A DNA stretch of 64,000 nucleotides from JABCZS01 sp041660525 (GCA_041660525.1 JBAZWD010000009.1:1-64000); one strand, 5' to 3'. Numbered from the stretch's first letter, positions 1 to 8,537 are shown. Notes: generated by a model from the letters alone, not told the origin. Program-made: numbers and translations.

Positions 1-727
1 TTGCGAAGATACGCGGCATAGCAGCACTTTATTACACCATTATGGCATTCATACACCACTCACGTCTTATCATAGTCATAATGAAATAGCCTGTAGTGAA
101 TTTTTACTCGAAAAATTATCCCATGGTGAATCCATTGCGTTAATTAGCGATGCAGGTACACCATTAATTCATGATCCTGGCTTAACTATTGTGCAGCAAG
201 CCAGACAAGCCGGTATTCGTGTAGTCCCTATTCCTGGACCTTGCGCGTTGATAACCGCATTAAGCGCTGCAGGACTTCCGAGTGCACAATTTATATTTGC
301 CGGGTTTTTACCCATTAAAACTACAGCCAGAATTAAACAACTAGAAGATTTGCAACATGAAACACGCACACTTATTTTTTACGAAGCGCCGCATCGCATT
401 CTAGAAAGCGTGCAAGATATGATCACCGTATTTGGCGAGCATAAACAAGCCGTGCTGGCGCGTGAACTTACAAAAATGCATGAAACTTTTTTAACCGGTA
501 CATTGTCTGAATTGCTAAGCCAGTTACTCGCAGATGCTAATCAGCAAAAAGGTGAATTTGTTGTATTACTTGCAGGACATACTGAAATTTCTGATGATGA
601 AAACAATGAAGCTAAACGGATTTACACTATTTTGAAAACAGAATTACCGCATAAGCAAGCAGCCCATTTAACCGCTAAGATAACAGGACTTGCAAAAAAT
701 ACGGTTTACCAATGGGGCCTTGAATGA
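1..727 (+). CDS. rsmI: 16S rRNA 2'-O-ribose C1402 methyltransferase RsmI (5' end outside window)
   Basis: Open from base 2 in frame 2, so the start codon lies before the window and about 240 codons are visible. It methylates the ribose of C1402 in 16S rRNA with S-adenosylmethionine. The visible part opens with CEDTRHS and SYHSHNE, followed by the SAM-site loop LISDAGTPLIHDPG, IPGPCALITALSAAGLPS and the late motif FYEAPHRI, all typical of the RsmI branch of the tetrapyrrole-methylase superfamily. The C-terminus (HKQAAHLTAKITGLAKNTVYQ) is the usual small helical tail. The stop overlaps the lnt start by 4 bases (ATGA), so the two are probably translationally coupled. An internal ATG at 191 is not the true start because the conserved motifs lie upstream of it. 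Confidence 0.95.
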   Translation, partial: CEDTRHSSTLLHHYGIHTPLTSYHSHNEIACSEFLLEKLSHGESIALISDAGTPLIHDPGLTIVQQARQAGIRVVPIPGPCALITALSAAGLPSAQFIFAGFLPIKTTARIKQLEDLQHETRTLIFYEAPHRILESVQDMITVFGEHKQAVLARELTKMHETFLTGTLSELLSQLLADANQQKGEFVVLLAGHTEISDDENNEAKRIYTILKTELPHKQAAHLTAKITGLAKNTVYQWGLE

Positions 728-2241
728 AACCAAATACTTTAAAATTACTTGCAGCGCTGATCGCAGGCGCATTGCTACCCCTGGCTTTCGCACCTTTTCA
801 TTTGTTTATTTTTGCTTTTTTATGCCCTGCAGTTTTAGCCTATATTTGGCAAAAGAGTAATAGAAAATTTGCTGCTCTCACCGGTCTTTGCTTTGGTATC
901 GGTTTATTTGGCGTTGGCGCATCATGGATATTTGTCAGCGTTCATCAATTTAGCGATACGCATATTGCCATTGCTTTATTAATCACCGTTTTGTTTGTGG
1001 TGATCTTGGCTGCTTTCATCGCCTTACAAGGCTTGTTTTATCGCTTTTTTATTAAGCACAACAATTATTTTGTTTTACTATTAGCCTTTCCAAGCGCCTG
1101 GGTTTTATTTGAATGGATACGCAGCTGGTTGTTTACTGGATTTCCTTGGTTATTTTTAGGCTACAGTCAAGTCGATACTTTTCTAGCAGGTTATGCGCCC
1201 ATCCTGGGTGTTTACGGCGTTTCTTGGTTATGCGCAGCTTCAGGTGTTTTATTTTTAAGTTATTTTATATTTTCTAAACGTTATTATTTATTAACCACGC
1301 TTTTATTACTGGCTATTTGGCTAGGCGGTTTTGCATTAAAACAAATTAACTGGACGCAAACCATTGGCAATCCTGTGACCTTAGGTTTATTGCAAGGCAA
1401 TATTGATCAAAATTTAAAATGGGAAAAAGCGACGCAAAAATTTATTATTCAACGCTATGAGAATTTAAGTCACAGCGCAAGTGCGGCGCACACCATCATT
1501 TGGCCAGAAGCATCTTTCCCGGTCGCACTACCTTATTCCGAACCTTTATTAAATGACATGGCCAACACACTCACTATGCAAGGAAAAAATGCATTAGTAG
1601 GTTTACCCATTATTAATAGCAAAGGTAATTATTATAACGGCATTGTTGCAATAGGCGAGCAAGCTGAAGGTCTATATTACAAGCGCCATTTAGTTCCTTT
1701 TGGTGAATTTGTACCCTTTGAAAACTTATTGCGCGGCATGATTGGATTTTTTAATCTGCCGATGTCGCATATGAGCGCGGGACCTCATGATCAAAATTTA
1801 CTTCAAGCCGGATCCTTAAGATTTGCTTCATTGATTTGTTATGAAATTGTTTACCCGAATTTAACTTTAGAAAGTGCCTTGAATTCTAATATTCTATTAA
1901 CAATCAGCAATGATGCATGGTTTGGTGAATCATTAGGTCCGCATCAACATTTTCAAATGGCACGCATGCGCGCACTGGAATTAGGCCGTTATTTAGCGCG
2001 TAGCACTAATAATGGGATTACTGCAATTGTTGACTCTAAAGGACGTGTTGTTGCGCGTGCACCACAATTTGTCTCTACTGTATTAATCGGCGATGTCTTC
2101 GCAATGAGTGGTGAAACGCCGCTCTATTTTTTAACGCACTATTTTGTGTTATTATTATCTAGCTTATTATTTTTAGGCGCAGTATTATTATCTTACAATT
2201 GCAAACACATGGAACGTCACAATGCAACCCCTAGTATTTAA
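724..2241 (+). CDS. lnt: Apolipoprotein N-acyltransferase
   Basis: 505 residues, the normal length. Lnt adds the third acyl chain to the N-terminal cysteine of lipoproteins in the inner membrane, which marks them for sorting by Lol. The N-terminal ~205 residues hold about six hydrophobic segments. The rest is a nitrilase-fold domain with the three expected catalytic residues: Glu262 (WPEASFP), Lys320 (YYKRHLVPFGEF) and Cys372 (ICYEIVYPN). SNDAWFG near residue 395 is also characteristic. The gene overlaps rsmI upstream by 4 bases and minC downstream by 20 bases, so it sits in an rsmI-lnt-minC run rather than beside corC as in many relatives. Confidence 0.97.
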   Translation: MKPNTLKLLAALIAGALLPLAFAPFHLFIFAFLCPAVLAYIWQKSNRKFAALTGLCFGIGLFGVGASWIFVSVHQFSDTHIAIALLITVLFVVILAAFIALQGLFYRFFIKHNNYFVLLLAFPSAWVLFEWIRSWLFTGFPWLFLGYSQVDTFLAGYAPILGVYGVSWLCAASGVLFLSYFIFSKRYYLLTTLLLLAIWLGGFALKQINWTQTIGNPVTLGLLQGNIDQNLKWEKATQKFIIQRYENLSHSASAAHTIIWPEASFPVALPYSEPLLNDMANTLTMQGKNALVGLPIINSKGNYYNGIVAIGEQAEGLYYKRHLVPFGEFVPFENLLRGMIGFFNLPMSHMSAGPHDQNLLQAGSLRFASLICYEIVYPNLTLESALNSNILLTISNDAWFGESLGPHQHFQMARMRALELGRYLARSTNNGITAIVDSKGRVVARAPQFVSTVLIGDVFAMSGETPLYFLTHYFVLLLSSLLFLGAVLLSYNCKHMERHNATPSI

Positions 2242-2932
2242 AGGCAATGCTTACACATTAACCACACTGCAACTTTTGTCCTTGGATCTGGATCGTATTC
2301 AAGATGCGCTCAAAGACAAAATTGCACAAGCACCTAAATTTTTTGAATATATCCCTGTGGTTTTAGATTTGCAAAAATTAACCGCCGATCCCAGTGAATA
2401 TAAACTAAGTGATATAGTAACGTGTTTACGTTCACATAAATTAATTCCCGTAGGCGTACGTGGCGCACATGCCCTAGTACAAGAACAAGCTAAAGAACAA
2501 GGACTGGCTTGTTTATCCGATACAAAAGTTATGGAAACTGCGCAAAAAGATGCACCTAAAACTGCAACTAAAACCCAGGAAAAAGCGCAAGCTATCGCTT
2601 CACCTGCTACGCGCATCATTACGCAACCCGTACGTTCAGGACAACAAATTTATGCACAGGGCGGCGACTTAATTGTATTATCGACAGTAAGTCACGGTGC
2701 AGAAATTTTAGCCGATGGAAATATTCATGTATATGCACCGCTGCGCGGCCGTGCTTTAGCAGGCGTTATGGGTGATACTAACACTTATATTTTCTGCCAA
2801 AGCTTAGAGGCAGAATTGATTTCTGTAGCCGGTCAATACCGTATTAGTGAACAACTTAAAGAAACAAGCGCCTGGGAAGGCTCAGCACAAATTTCTTTAG
2901 TTGAGGGACACTTGAGAATTGCGCCTTTATAG
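2222..2932 (+). CDS. minC: Septum site-determining protein MinC
   Basis: 236 residues. MinC inhibits FtsZ assembly away from midcell and is recruited to the membrane by MinD. The N-terminal domain (about 1-100) carries the FtsZ-inhibitory fold. A variable Lys/Ala/Thr-rich linker (about 100-125) follows. The C-terminal beta-helix (about 128-228) shows the family signature RSGQQIYAQGGDLIVL, GAEILADGNIHVYAPLRG and AGVMGD. The ATG lies 20 bases inside the end of lnt. A 36-base gap separates it from minD. Assignment is secure from the C-terminal motif and the minCDE order. Confidence 0.96.
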   Translation: MQPLVFKGNAYTLTTLQLLSLDLDRIQDALKDKIAQAPKFFEYIPVVLDLQKLTADPSEYKLSDIVTCLRSHKLIPVGVRGAHALVQEQAKEQGLACLSDTKVMETAQKDAPKTATKTQEKAQAIASPATRIITQPVRSGQQIYAQGGDLIVLSTVSHGAEILADGNIHVYAPLRGRALAGVMGDTNTYIFCQSLEAELISVAGQYRISEQLKETSAWEGSAQISLVEGHLRIAPL

Positions 2933-2968
2933 ACAATAATTAACTAACATAATAGAAGGATCTTAACT

Positions 2969-3787
2969 GTGAACAAACAAGCACAAGTCATTGTTGTCAC
3001 CTCCGGGAAGGGTGGTGTCGGTAAAACTACAACCAGCGCTGCGATTAGTACTGGTCTTGCCTTACGTAAACATAAAACTGTGGTTATCGATTTCGATGTG
3101 GGCTTACGGAACCTGGATTTAATCATGGGTTGCGAGCGTCGCGTCGTATATGACTTTATCAATGTCATCAACAAAGAAGCCAATCTGAATCAAACTTTAA
3201 TTAAAGATAAACGGGTTGAAGACTTGTATATTCTGCCTGCTTCTCAAACTCGTGATAAAGATGCCTTAACTCGTGAAGGCGTAGGCGCAATTATCGATGA
3301 ACTTAAAGAACGTTTTGATTATATTATTTGCGACTCCCCTGCGGGAATTGAAAGTGGTGCTTTAATGGCCATGTATTATGCCGACCATGCCATAGTGGTC
3401 ACAAATCCTGAAGTTTCTTCGGTGCGTGACTCTGACCGTATTTTAGGTATTCTATCCAGCCGTGCCCGTCGTGCAGAAATGGGCTTAGATCCGGTTAAAG
3501 AATATTTATTACTTACACGCTATTCACCTGAACGTGTTAAACGTGGCGAAATGCTCAGCGTTAAAGACGTGGAAGAAATTTTATCGATACCTTTATTGGG
3601 CGTGATTCCTGAATCTAAAGCCGTATTACGTGCTTCTAACGAAGGAACACCTGTGATATTGGATCAAAACAGTGATGCGGGTAAAGCGTATCAAGACGCG
3701 GTTTCACGCTTCTTGGGCGAAAAAACACCGCACCGCTTTATACAAAGTAAAAACATCCTTGAACGTTTATTTGGAGCAGAAGCATGA
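2969..3787 (+). CDS. minD: Septum site-determining ATPase MinD
   Basis: 272 residues. MinD is the membrane-cycling ATPase that carries MinC and oscillates under MinE control. The deviant Walker A motif SGKGGVGKTT is at 12-21, with the signature lysine Lys14 and the P-loop lysine Lys19. Other landmarks are DFDVGLRNLD and DSPAGIE. The C-terminus HRFIQSKNILERLFGAEA is the amphipathic membrane-targeting helix. The start is GTG at 2969, chosen because it places the first strand correctly and because agaagga lies 8 bases upstream as ribosome binding site. Its TGA overlaps the minE ATG. Confidence 0.98.
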   Translation: MNKQAQVIVVTSGKGGVGKTTTSAAISTGLALRKHKTVVIDFDVGLRNLDLIMGCERRVVYDFINVINKEANLNQTLIKDKRVEDLYILPASQTRDKDALTREGVGAIIDELKERFDYIICDSPAGIESGALMAMYYADHAIVVTNPEVSSVRDSDRILGILSSRARRAEMGLDPVKEYLLLTRYSPERVKRGEMLSVKDVEEILSIPLLGVIPESKAVLRASNEGTPVILDQNSDAGKAYQDAVSRFLGEKTPHRFIQSKNILERLFGAEA

Positions 3788-4050
3788 GCCTACTAGACTT
3801 TTTTCGCCCTCGCGGACGTGCCAATGCATCAGTTGCAAAAGAACGCCTGCAAATTATTGTTGCGCATCAGCGTGGCGGTAAACATCCTGATTATTTACCG
3901 ATGTTGCAAAAAGAATTGTTAGATGTCATTAGTAAATATGTGAAAATTGACAAAGAACAAGTCAAAGTCGCATTGGAACGTGATAATGAGTTTTCGGTTT
4001 TAGAATTGAATATTATTTTGCCTGAAGAGCGTACGGCTCAGACAATTTAA
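3784..4050 (+). CDS. minE: Cell division topological specificity factor MinE
   Basis: 88 residues, the usual size. MinE stimulates MinD ATPase and drives pole-to-pole oscillation. The N-terminal membrane-binding and MinD-contact segment is recognisable (SLLDFFRPRG, then SVAKERLQIIVAHQRGG), followed by the dimerisation domain ending VLELNIILPEE. ATGA overlap with minD indicates translational coupling. It is the last gene of the rsmI-lnt-minCDE run. A short hairpin follows before the convergent PIN gene. Confidence 0.97.
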   Translation: MSLLDFFRPRGRANASVAKERLQIIVAHQRGGKHPDYLPMLQKELLDVISKYVKIDKEQVKVALERDNEFSVLELNIILPEERTAQTI

Positions 4051-4067
4051 ATAATCTTTATCGGTCG

Positions 4068-4086
4068 GGGCGAAAATCTTTCGCCC
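4068..4086. terminator. Stem-loop between minE and the convergent PIN gene
   Basis: An 8-bp perfect stem, gggcgaaa (4068-4075) with tttcgccc (4079-4086), closed by a 3-nt loop. It lies in the 42-bp gap between two convergent genes, where a bidirectional terminator would be expected. There is no strong T run on either exit side, so it is only a possible terminator. Confidence 0.4.
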
Positions 4087-4092
4087 TGCACG

Positions 4093-4503
4093 TTAAAAAA
4101 TAAGTTCTGCACTTGTTTTGCCTGTGAGCAAACCATCGATATGATCAAAATGTTTATCATAAGTGCACAAACTAGCGCCCTGCTCCATTACTTGTGCACT
4201 TATCCAAAGATCATTAGTCGGAATAGGTTTTCCTTTACGCTTAAGACATGAAAAAATTTCACAATAAAACTGCGCTGTCTGCGCAGACATAGGATATATT
4301 TTAACTCGCGGCGAACTTAAAAATTGTTTTAATTCATGACGATTATTATCTGTTTTGCGTCCCATTTCAAAGCCACTTAATAATTCTCCTAATACAATAG
4401 GACTTATGCCTAATGTGTGTGCCTGCTGAACAATTTCAACAATATTTTTATCACCCAATTTAAAAGCGGTATAGGCATTGGTATCCAAAAAGACCACTTT
4501 CAT
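4093..4503 (-). CDS. VapC-type PIN-domain toxin (putative ribonuclease)
   Basis: 136 residues with the acidic PIN active site: Asp7 (FLDTNA), Glu40 (VLGELLSGF), Asp98 (PTNDLWISA) and Asp116 (TYDKHFD). PIN toxins of this kind are Mg-dependent ribonucleases that cut tRNA or rRNA and are held inactive by a cognate antitoxin. The ATG overlaps the stop of the upstream ribbon-helix-helix gene by 4 bases, the normal arrangement for a toxin-antitoxin operon. All four acidic residues are present, so the toxin is probably functional. The RNA target cannot be inferred from sequence. Confidence 0.85.
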   Translation of the reverse strand: MKVVFLDTNAYTAFKLGDKNIVEIVQQAHTLGISPIVLGELLSGFEMGRKTDNNRHELKQFLSSPRVKIYPMSAQTAQFYCEIFSCLKRKGKPIPTNDLWISAQVMEQGASLCTYDKHFDHIDGLLTGKTSAELIF

Positions 4504-4754
4504 TCCCAGATTTCCTTATCAATTGATTCAAAGAAAGTAGAATTATTTTCAAACTCTTGAACATCTTTAGCATCCCAGGTCCCCGCCAAAAAGTCGAGTT
4601 CATGATGAATTGGATTTTTACTAGGGCTATAGCCAACACCTTGTTCAAGTAGTTTTAGAATGAAGGAATTAACGCTTTTGTCTTGCTGCTTAGCTTGCTG
4701 CTTTAATACATCCATCATTTCTGGCGAAATCCCTCTCAAATTAAAATTAAGCAT
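4500..4754 (-). CDS. Ribbon-helix-helix antitoxin partner of the PIN toxin
   Basis: 84 residues. The N-terminus (MLNFNLRGISPEMMDVLKQQ, then AKQQDKSVNSFILKLL) fits a short beta-strand followed by two helices, as in Arc/CopG or FitA-like antitoxins. The acidic C-terminal half (from about residue 50) would wrap the toxin. It is the promoter-proximal gene of the pair. A long perfect inverted repeat lies just upstream, as expected for autoregulation by the antitoxin or its complex. The family call rests on fold-like pattern, size and context rather than strong sequence identity. Confidence 0.75.
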   Translation of the reverse strand: MLNFNLRGISPEMMDVLKQQAKQQDKSVNSFILKLLEQGVGYSPSKNPIHHELDFLAGTWDAKDVQEFENNSTFFESIDKEIWE

Positions 4755-4763
4755 ATATAAACC

Positions 4764-4807
4764 TTAATGTGATACCACTATTGTATCATACTATGGTATC
4801 ACATTAA
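4764..4807. promoter_or_regulatory. Operator palindrome of the RHH/PIN toxin-antitoxin operon
   Basis: Two perfectly complementary 14-bp arms, ttaatgtgatacca (4764-4777) and tggtatcacattaa (4794-4807), separated by 16 bp. The spacer itself contains gtatcata, so the half-site GATAC/GTATC appears three times. It ends 10 bases before the antitoxin start codon (4754), where an autorepressor should bind. Confidence 0.75.
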
Positions 4808-4864
4808 AAGTTTGTCAAGAGAATAAAATATCTGATTTATAGATTTAAAGCTATGGTGAAGTCT

Positions 4865-5053
4865 CTATGCTTTATGTATGATTTTGTTTACATCGTGATC
4901 CAAGCATTTATTTAATTCAGGTGGTAATTCATCAAAATCATCCGCAATATGTATTTGTCCTTTCCATAAACCCAATTGTCGAGGCTGCTTAGGCGGTTCA
5001 TAAGCAATAACTTGTGCCACGGGTTTACCAGCTTTGCATAGAATAACTTTCAT
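4865..5053 (-). pseudogene. Decapitated Phd/YefM-type antitoxin remnant
   Basis: 62 codons matching only the C-terminal two-thirds of a Phd/YefM antitoxin: VILCKAGKPVAQVIAYEPP, then GLWKGQIHIADDFDELP, the usual toxin-binding tail. The N-terminal DNA-binding segment expected before VILCKAGKP is missing and no toxin gene follows, so it is probably non-functional as an autoregulator. Its ATG overlaps the pmbA stop (TGA), so it may still be translated by coupling to pmbA. It most likely arose when a deletion fused the end of a toxin-antitoxin locus to the pmbA operon. A small surviving orphan antitoxin is the alternative. Confidence 0.7.
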
Positions 5054-6372
5054 TCCCCAGCCACCATCATTTTACCGAGTAGCACAGAACCTGTTAGAAT
5101 ATTCATGCGTGTATCCACATCATTGGCAACTGTCTGTATATTGGCAAACATATCTCGCAAATTACCTGCTATCGTAATTTCATGCACGGGATATTGAATC
5201 TCGCCATTTTCTATCCAAAAACCAGTCACACCGCGTGAATAATCACCGGTTAAAATATTAACACCCTGCCCCATTAATTCCGTGACATAAAGCCCAGTTC
5301 CCATTTTTTTAAACAATGCCGCTAAATTTAAATCGCTACTCGCTATGGTTAAATTATGAACGCCGCTCGCATTACCTGTTGGGGTTAGATTTAATTTACG
5401 CGCAGCATAGCTGTCTAAAATATAAGACGTTAAAATACCATTGCGTACAAAATCTTGCGCACGTGTTGCAAGCCCTTCACCGTCAAATGGTGCACTACCA
5501 ATTGCGCCTTTGATATGTGGGTTTTCATGAATATGAATAAAATCTGGAAATATTTTTTGTTGTAAATGATCACACAAAAATGAAGCGTTGCGGTATAAAC
5601 TATCACCAGAAATTGCTGCTAATAAATGTCCCCATAATGTACTGGCTATTTCTGCTGCAAAAATTATTGGATATTGTCCGGTTTTAACCCGCTTAGCATT
5701 TAATTTCTCTATGGTGCGCTGCGCAGCGATTTCACCCACCGTCTTAGCGTTTTGCAATAATGCTGCATTACGTGAAGTGGTATACCAATAATCTCTTTGC
5801 ATGTCCTGCTGTTTTGCGATTGCAACGCAAGACAAACCATGGCGGCTGCTTAAATAACTGCCCATAAAACCATGACTATTGGTATAAACGCTACAACTAG
5901 TGCGCGTTGAAAGACTTGCACCATCAGAATTACTAATGCGTTTATCATAATTTAAGGCTGCTGCTTCGCAAGTTTTTGCAAGTGTGATCGCATCCACCAC
6001 TTCCAAATTCCACGGATGATACAAATCTAAATCGGGATAATCTTTTGCCATATAACGTGCATCTGCAAGTCCTGCAAAACTATCTTCTTGCGTCACATTC
6101 GCCATATCACAGGCAATTTTGACCGCAGATTCAATACTCAAGACACTTAAATCACTGGTACTCGCTATGCCTTTACGTTGACCTTTATAGACTTCAATAT
6201 CAATACCTTGATCGCGATTAAAACTAATCGTATCCACTTCACCTAAACGCACCTTTACTTCATAACCTGCGCTTTTTTGTGCAGAAACTTGTGCGCTAGT
6301 GGCACCCAAAGCTTGGGCTTGTTTTAATGCGTCTTGCGTTAAATGTTTTAAATTTTCTACTTCTAACTGCAT
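5050..6372 (-). CDS. pmbA: Metalloprotease partner subunit TldE/PmbA
   Basis: 440 residues, full length for PmbA. PmbA forms a heterodimer with TldD that degrades unfolded peptides and matures modified peptides. The family features are the N-terminal ALGATSAQVSAQKS region, RDQGIDIEVYKGQRKGIAST, the mid-protein FAAEIASTLWGHLLAAISGD and the C-terminal MGQGVNILTGDYSRGVTGFW and GSVLLGKMMVAGE. As expected for the E subunit, it lacks the HExxxH metal site that is present in TldD. It is the third gene of a tldD-msrB-pmbA operon and follows msrB with no gap. Confidence 0.95.
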   Translation of the reverse strand: MQLEVENLKHLTQDALKQAQALGATSAQVSAQKSAGYEVKVRLGEVDTISFNRDQGIDIEVYKGQRKGIASTSDLSVLSIESAVKIACDMANVTQEDSFAGLADARYMAKDYPDLDLYHPWNLEVVDAITLAKTCEAAALNYDKRISNSDGASLSTRTSCSVYTNSHGFMGSYLSSRHGLSCVAIAKQQDMQRDYWYTTSRNAALLQNAKTVGEIAAQRTIEKLNAKRVKTGQYPIIFAAEIASTLWGHLLAAISGDSLYRNASFLCDHLQQKIFPDFIHIHENPHIKGAIGSAPFDGEGLATRAQDFVRNGILTSYILDSYAARKLNLTPTGNASGVHNLTIASSDLNLAALFKKMGTGLYVTELMGQGVNILTGDYSRGVTGFWIENGEIQYPVHEITIAGNLRDMFANIQTVANDVDTRMNILTGSVLLGKMMVAGE

Positions 6373-6735
6373 TTATTTTTTCTCGTTAAATTTTAATGCG
6401 ACAGAATTAATACAATAACGTAAACCCGTCGGTTGTGGGCCATCGTCAAATACGTGACCTAAATGTGCACCACAATGCGGACATTGTACTTCCGTACGCA
6501 ATTGCCCAATTTTCGTATCGGACTTTTCAGATAAGGGTTTTTCGGTTTGCCAAAAACTCGGCCAGCCGCTGCCAGAATCATATTTTTTATCAGATAAAAA
6601 TAATAATTCACCGCAGACGACGCAATGGTATTCGCCTTCATGGTGATTATTAACATACTCGCCAGTAAAGGGTTTTTCAGTGCCGCCTTCTTGCGTGACA
6701 TGAAATTGCTCAGGTGTTAAATGATCTTTATTCAT
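6373..6735 (-). CDS. msrB: Peptide methionine-(R)-S-oxide reductase MsrB
   Basis: 120 residues, cytoplasmic, no signal peptide. It repairs R-methionine sulfoxide. The structural zinc cysteines are C38, C41 (CVVC) and C85, C88 (CPHC). The catalytic cysteine is C108 in RYCINS. GSGWPSFW and GHVFDDGP are the family landmarks. A cysteine is absent from the usual resolving position near SGWPSF, so regeneration presumably uses thioredoxin directly. Its ATG overlaps the tldD stop by 4 bases and its stop abuts pmbA, so it is embedded between the two TldD/TldE subunit genes. Confidence 0.97.
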   Translation of the reverse strand: MNKDHLTPEQFHVTQEGGTEKPFTGEYVNNHHEGEYHCVVCGELLFLSDKKYDSGSGWPSFWQTEKPLSEKSDTKIGQLRTEVQCPHCGAHLGHVFDDGPQPTGLRYCINSVALKFNEKK

Positions 6736-8171
6736 GCAGTGCCTCCAACAGTTAATTCATCCACTTTTAAGGTAGGTTGGCCGACGCCAACCGGAACACT
6801 TTGTCCTGCTTTTCCACAAACGCCTATACCGGAATCTAATTGTAAATCATTACCCACCATCGAAACTTTTGTTAACACATCAGGGCCATTACCAATTAAT
6901 GTCGCGCCTTTTACAGGGCGTGTGATTTTTCCATCTTCAATCAGGTACGCTTCACTGCTGGAAAACACAAATTTACCCGAAGTAATATCCACTTGGCCGC
7001 CCGCAAAATTAACTGCATAAATGCCTTTTTTTACAGATTTAATAATTTCTTGTGGGTCGTGTGGTCCTGGTAACATATAAGTATTAGTCATGCGTGGCAT
7101 AGGAATATGCGCATAAGATTCACGGCGTGCATTACCAGTGACCGGCATGCCCATTAATTTAGCATTGAGTTTATCTTGCATATAACCTTTTAAAATGCCA
7201 TTTTCGATTAATGTTGTGCATTGCGTGGGTGTGCCTTCATCATCGATATTCAATGAACCGCGACGACCTGGCATTGCACCATTATCAACTATCGTGCATA
7301 AAGGCGCAGCAACACGCTCACCAATACGATCATGAAATGCGGAACTTTTTTTACGATTAAAATCACCTTCTAAACCATGTCCGATTGCTTCATGCAATAA
7401 AACTCCTGGCCAACCTGCACCTAATACTACGGGCATATTACCTGCGGGCGCATCAATAGCTTCTAGATTAACACTCGCTTGTCGTATGGCTTCTTTTGCA
7501 TAATGGCTGAGCAATTCAGGGGTGAAAAAACCATAATCTGCACGACCACCACCGCCGCTTGAGCCACGTTCACGGCGTTTTTTATCTTGCATCGTAACTT
7601 GAATACTGCAACGCACAAGTGGGCGTACATCTGCAATTAATTCCCCAGTATTATTGACGATTAATACTATCGTGTAAGAACCCGATAAACTCGCCACCAC
7701 TTCTGTGACGCGATGATCAAGACTACGCGCAGTTTGATCGAGCTGTTGTAATAAATTAATTTTTTGTGTTTGGGTTAAGGTATTTAAAGGATCTTCGCTG
7801 GGATATAAATTATGCGCGAGTGATTGTTTATGCCAAGCTTTTAAAGGTAAACCCGTATCCAAAGTTAAAATACTACGCGCCGCGCTGGCGGCTTGTTGTA
7901 GCGCAGGTAAAATAATTTCATCTGAATAGGCAAAGCCGGTTTTTTCGCCACTTTGTACGCGAACACCGACGCCTTTATCGCTGTGAAAACTTGCATCTTT
8001 AACAATGCTATCTTCCAGTACCCATGATTCATGACGCGCAGCTTGAAAATATAAATCGGCCATATCAATATGACGGCCTAACATTTGATGCAATACAGTA
8101 ATCACATTTTTTTCATCAAGACCATTTTGTTCTAACAAAACTTTTTCGGCTAAAGCCAAATGCATATTCAT
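6732..8171 (-). CDS. tldD: Metalloprotease TldD
   Basis: 479 residues. It is the catalytic subunit of the TldD/TldE protease. The zinc motif HEAIGHGLEGD places the ligands at H260 and H265 with catalytic E261. GAGWPGVLLHEA and RMTNTYMLPG are family landmarks, and a conserved cysteine (GIGVCGK) lies near the C-terminus. It is the first gene of the tldD-msrB-pmbA operon. A strong terminator for the upstream comEA-like gene lies immediately in front, so the promoter must lie in the short stretch 8172-8190 or transcription reads through. Confidence 0.97.
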   Translation of the reverse strand: MNMHLALAEKVLLEQNGLDEKNVITVLHQMLGRHIDMADLYFQAARHESWVLEDSIVKDASFHSDKGVGVRVQSGEKTGFAYSDEIILPALQQAASAARSILTLDTGLPLKAWHKQSLAHNLYPSEDPLNTLTQTQKINLLQQLDQTARSLDHRVTEVVASLSGSYTIVLIVNNTGELIADVRPLVRCSIQVTMQDKKRRERGSSGGGGRADYGFFTPELLSHYAKEAIRQASVNLEAIDAPAGNMPVVLGAGWPGVLLHEAIGHGLEGDFNRKKSSAFHDRIGERVAAPLCTIVDNGAMPGRRGSLNIDDEGTPTQCTTLIENGILKGYMQDKLNAKLMGMPVTGNARRESYAHIPMPRMTNTYMLPGPHDPQEIIKSVKKGIYAVNFAGGQVDITSGKFVFSSSEAYLIEDGKITRPVKGATLIGNGPDVLTKVSMVGNDLQLDSGIGVCGKAGQSVPVGVGQPTLKVDELTVGGTA

Positions 8172-8190
8172 TCATTACCACCATTTAAAA

Positions 8191-8216
8191 TTCGCCCCCT
8201 CTTTCAAGGGGGCGAA
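8191..8216 (-). terminator. Rho-independent terminator of the comEA-like gene
   Basis: Perfect 10-bp stem ttcgccccct (8191-8200) with aggggg cgaa (8207-8216), 6-nt loop. Read on the minus strand the stem is followed by TTTTAAATGG, so it is a good intrinsic terminator for the gene ending at 8237. Confidence 0.85.
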
Positions 8217-8236
8217 GCATCGTCTAGCGTTTAAAA

Positions 8237-8509
8237 CTAATCAACAGCTAACATATCACGATTTCGCGCTAAAGTCGCATCTCCAATACCGTTAACCTCA
8301 AGCAAATCTTCGACCTGTTCAAACGCACCATTTTGCTCACGGTAAGCAACTATCGCTTCTGCACGTGTTTGCCCGACACCTTTCATTTGCTGCAGCTCTT
8401 CTACGGACGCCGTATTAATATTAATCGGTGCCAGATCTTCTGCATAAGCATTAGAAAAAATAGAAACCAAACACACTATCGATAAGAAAAAACGTTTAAC
8501 AACTTTCAT
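8237..8509 (-). CDS. ComEA-like secreted helix-hairpin-helix DNA-binding protein
   Basis: 90 residues: a signal peptide (about 1-23, ending NAYA) followed by one tandem helix-hairpin-helix domain. The domain shows the hallmark ININTASVEELQQMKGVGQT, RAEAIVAYREQNGAF and a second hairpin VNGIGDATL. Proteins of this size are ComEA-like periplasmic DNA receptors or their relatives, used to pull DNA through the outer membrane together with type IV pili. A type IV pilin gene occurs elsewhere in the window (35983). A ribosome site aggag lies 9 bases upstream of the ATG. It appears monocistronic, with hairpins on both sides. A competence role is inferred from the family. Confidence 0.85.
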   Translation of the reverse strand: MKVVKRFFLSIVCLVSIFSNAYAEDLAPININTASVEELQQMKGVGQTRAEAIVAYREQNGAFEQVEDLLEVNGIGDATLARNRDMLAVD

Positions 8510-8537
8510 TGAATTAACTCCTGCATATAACTAAATT

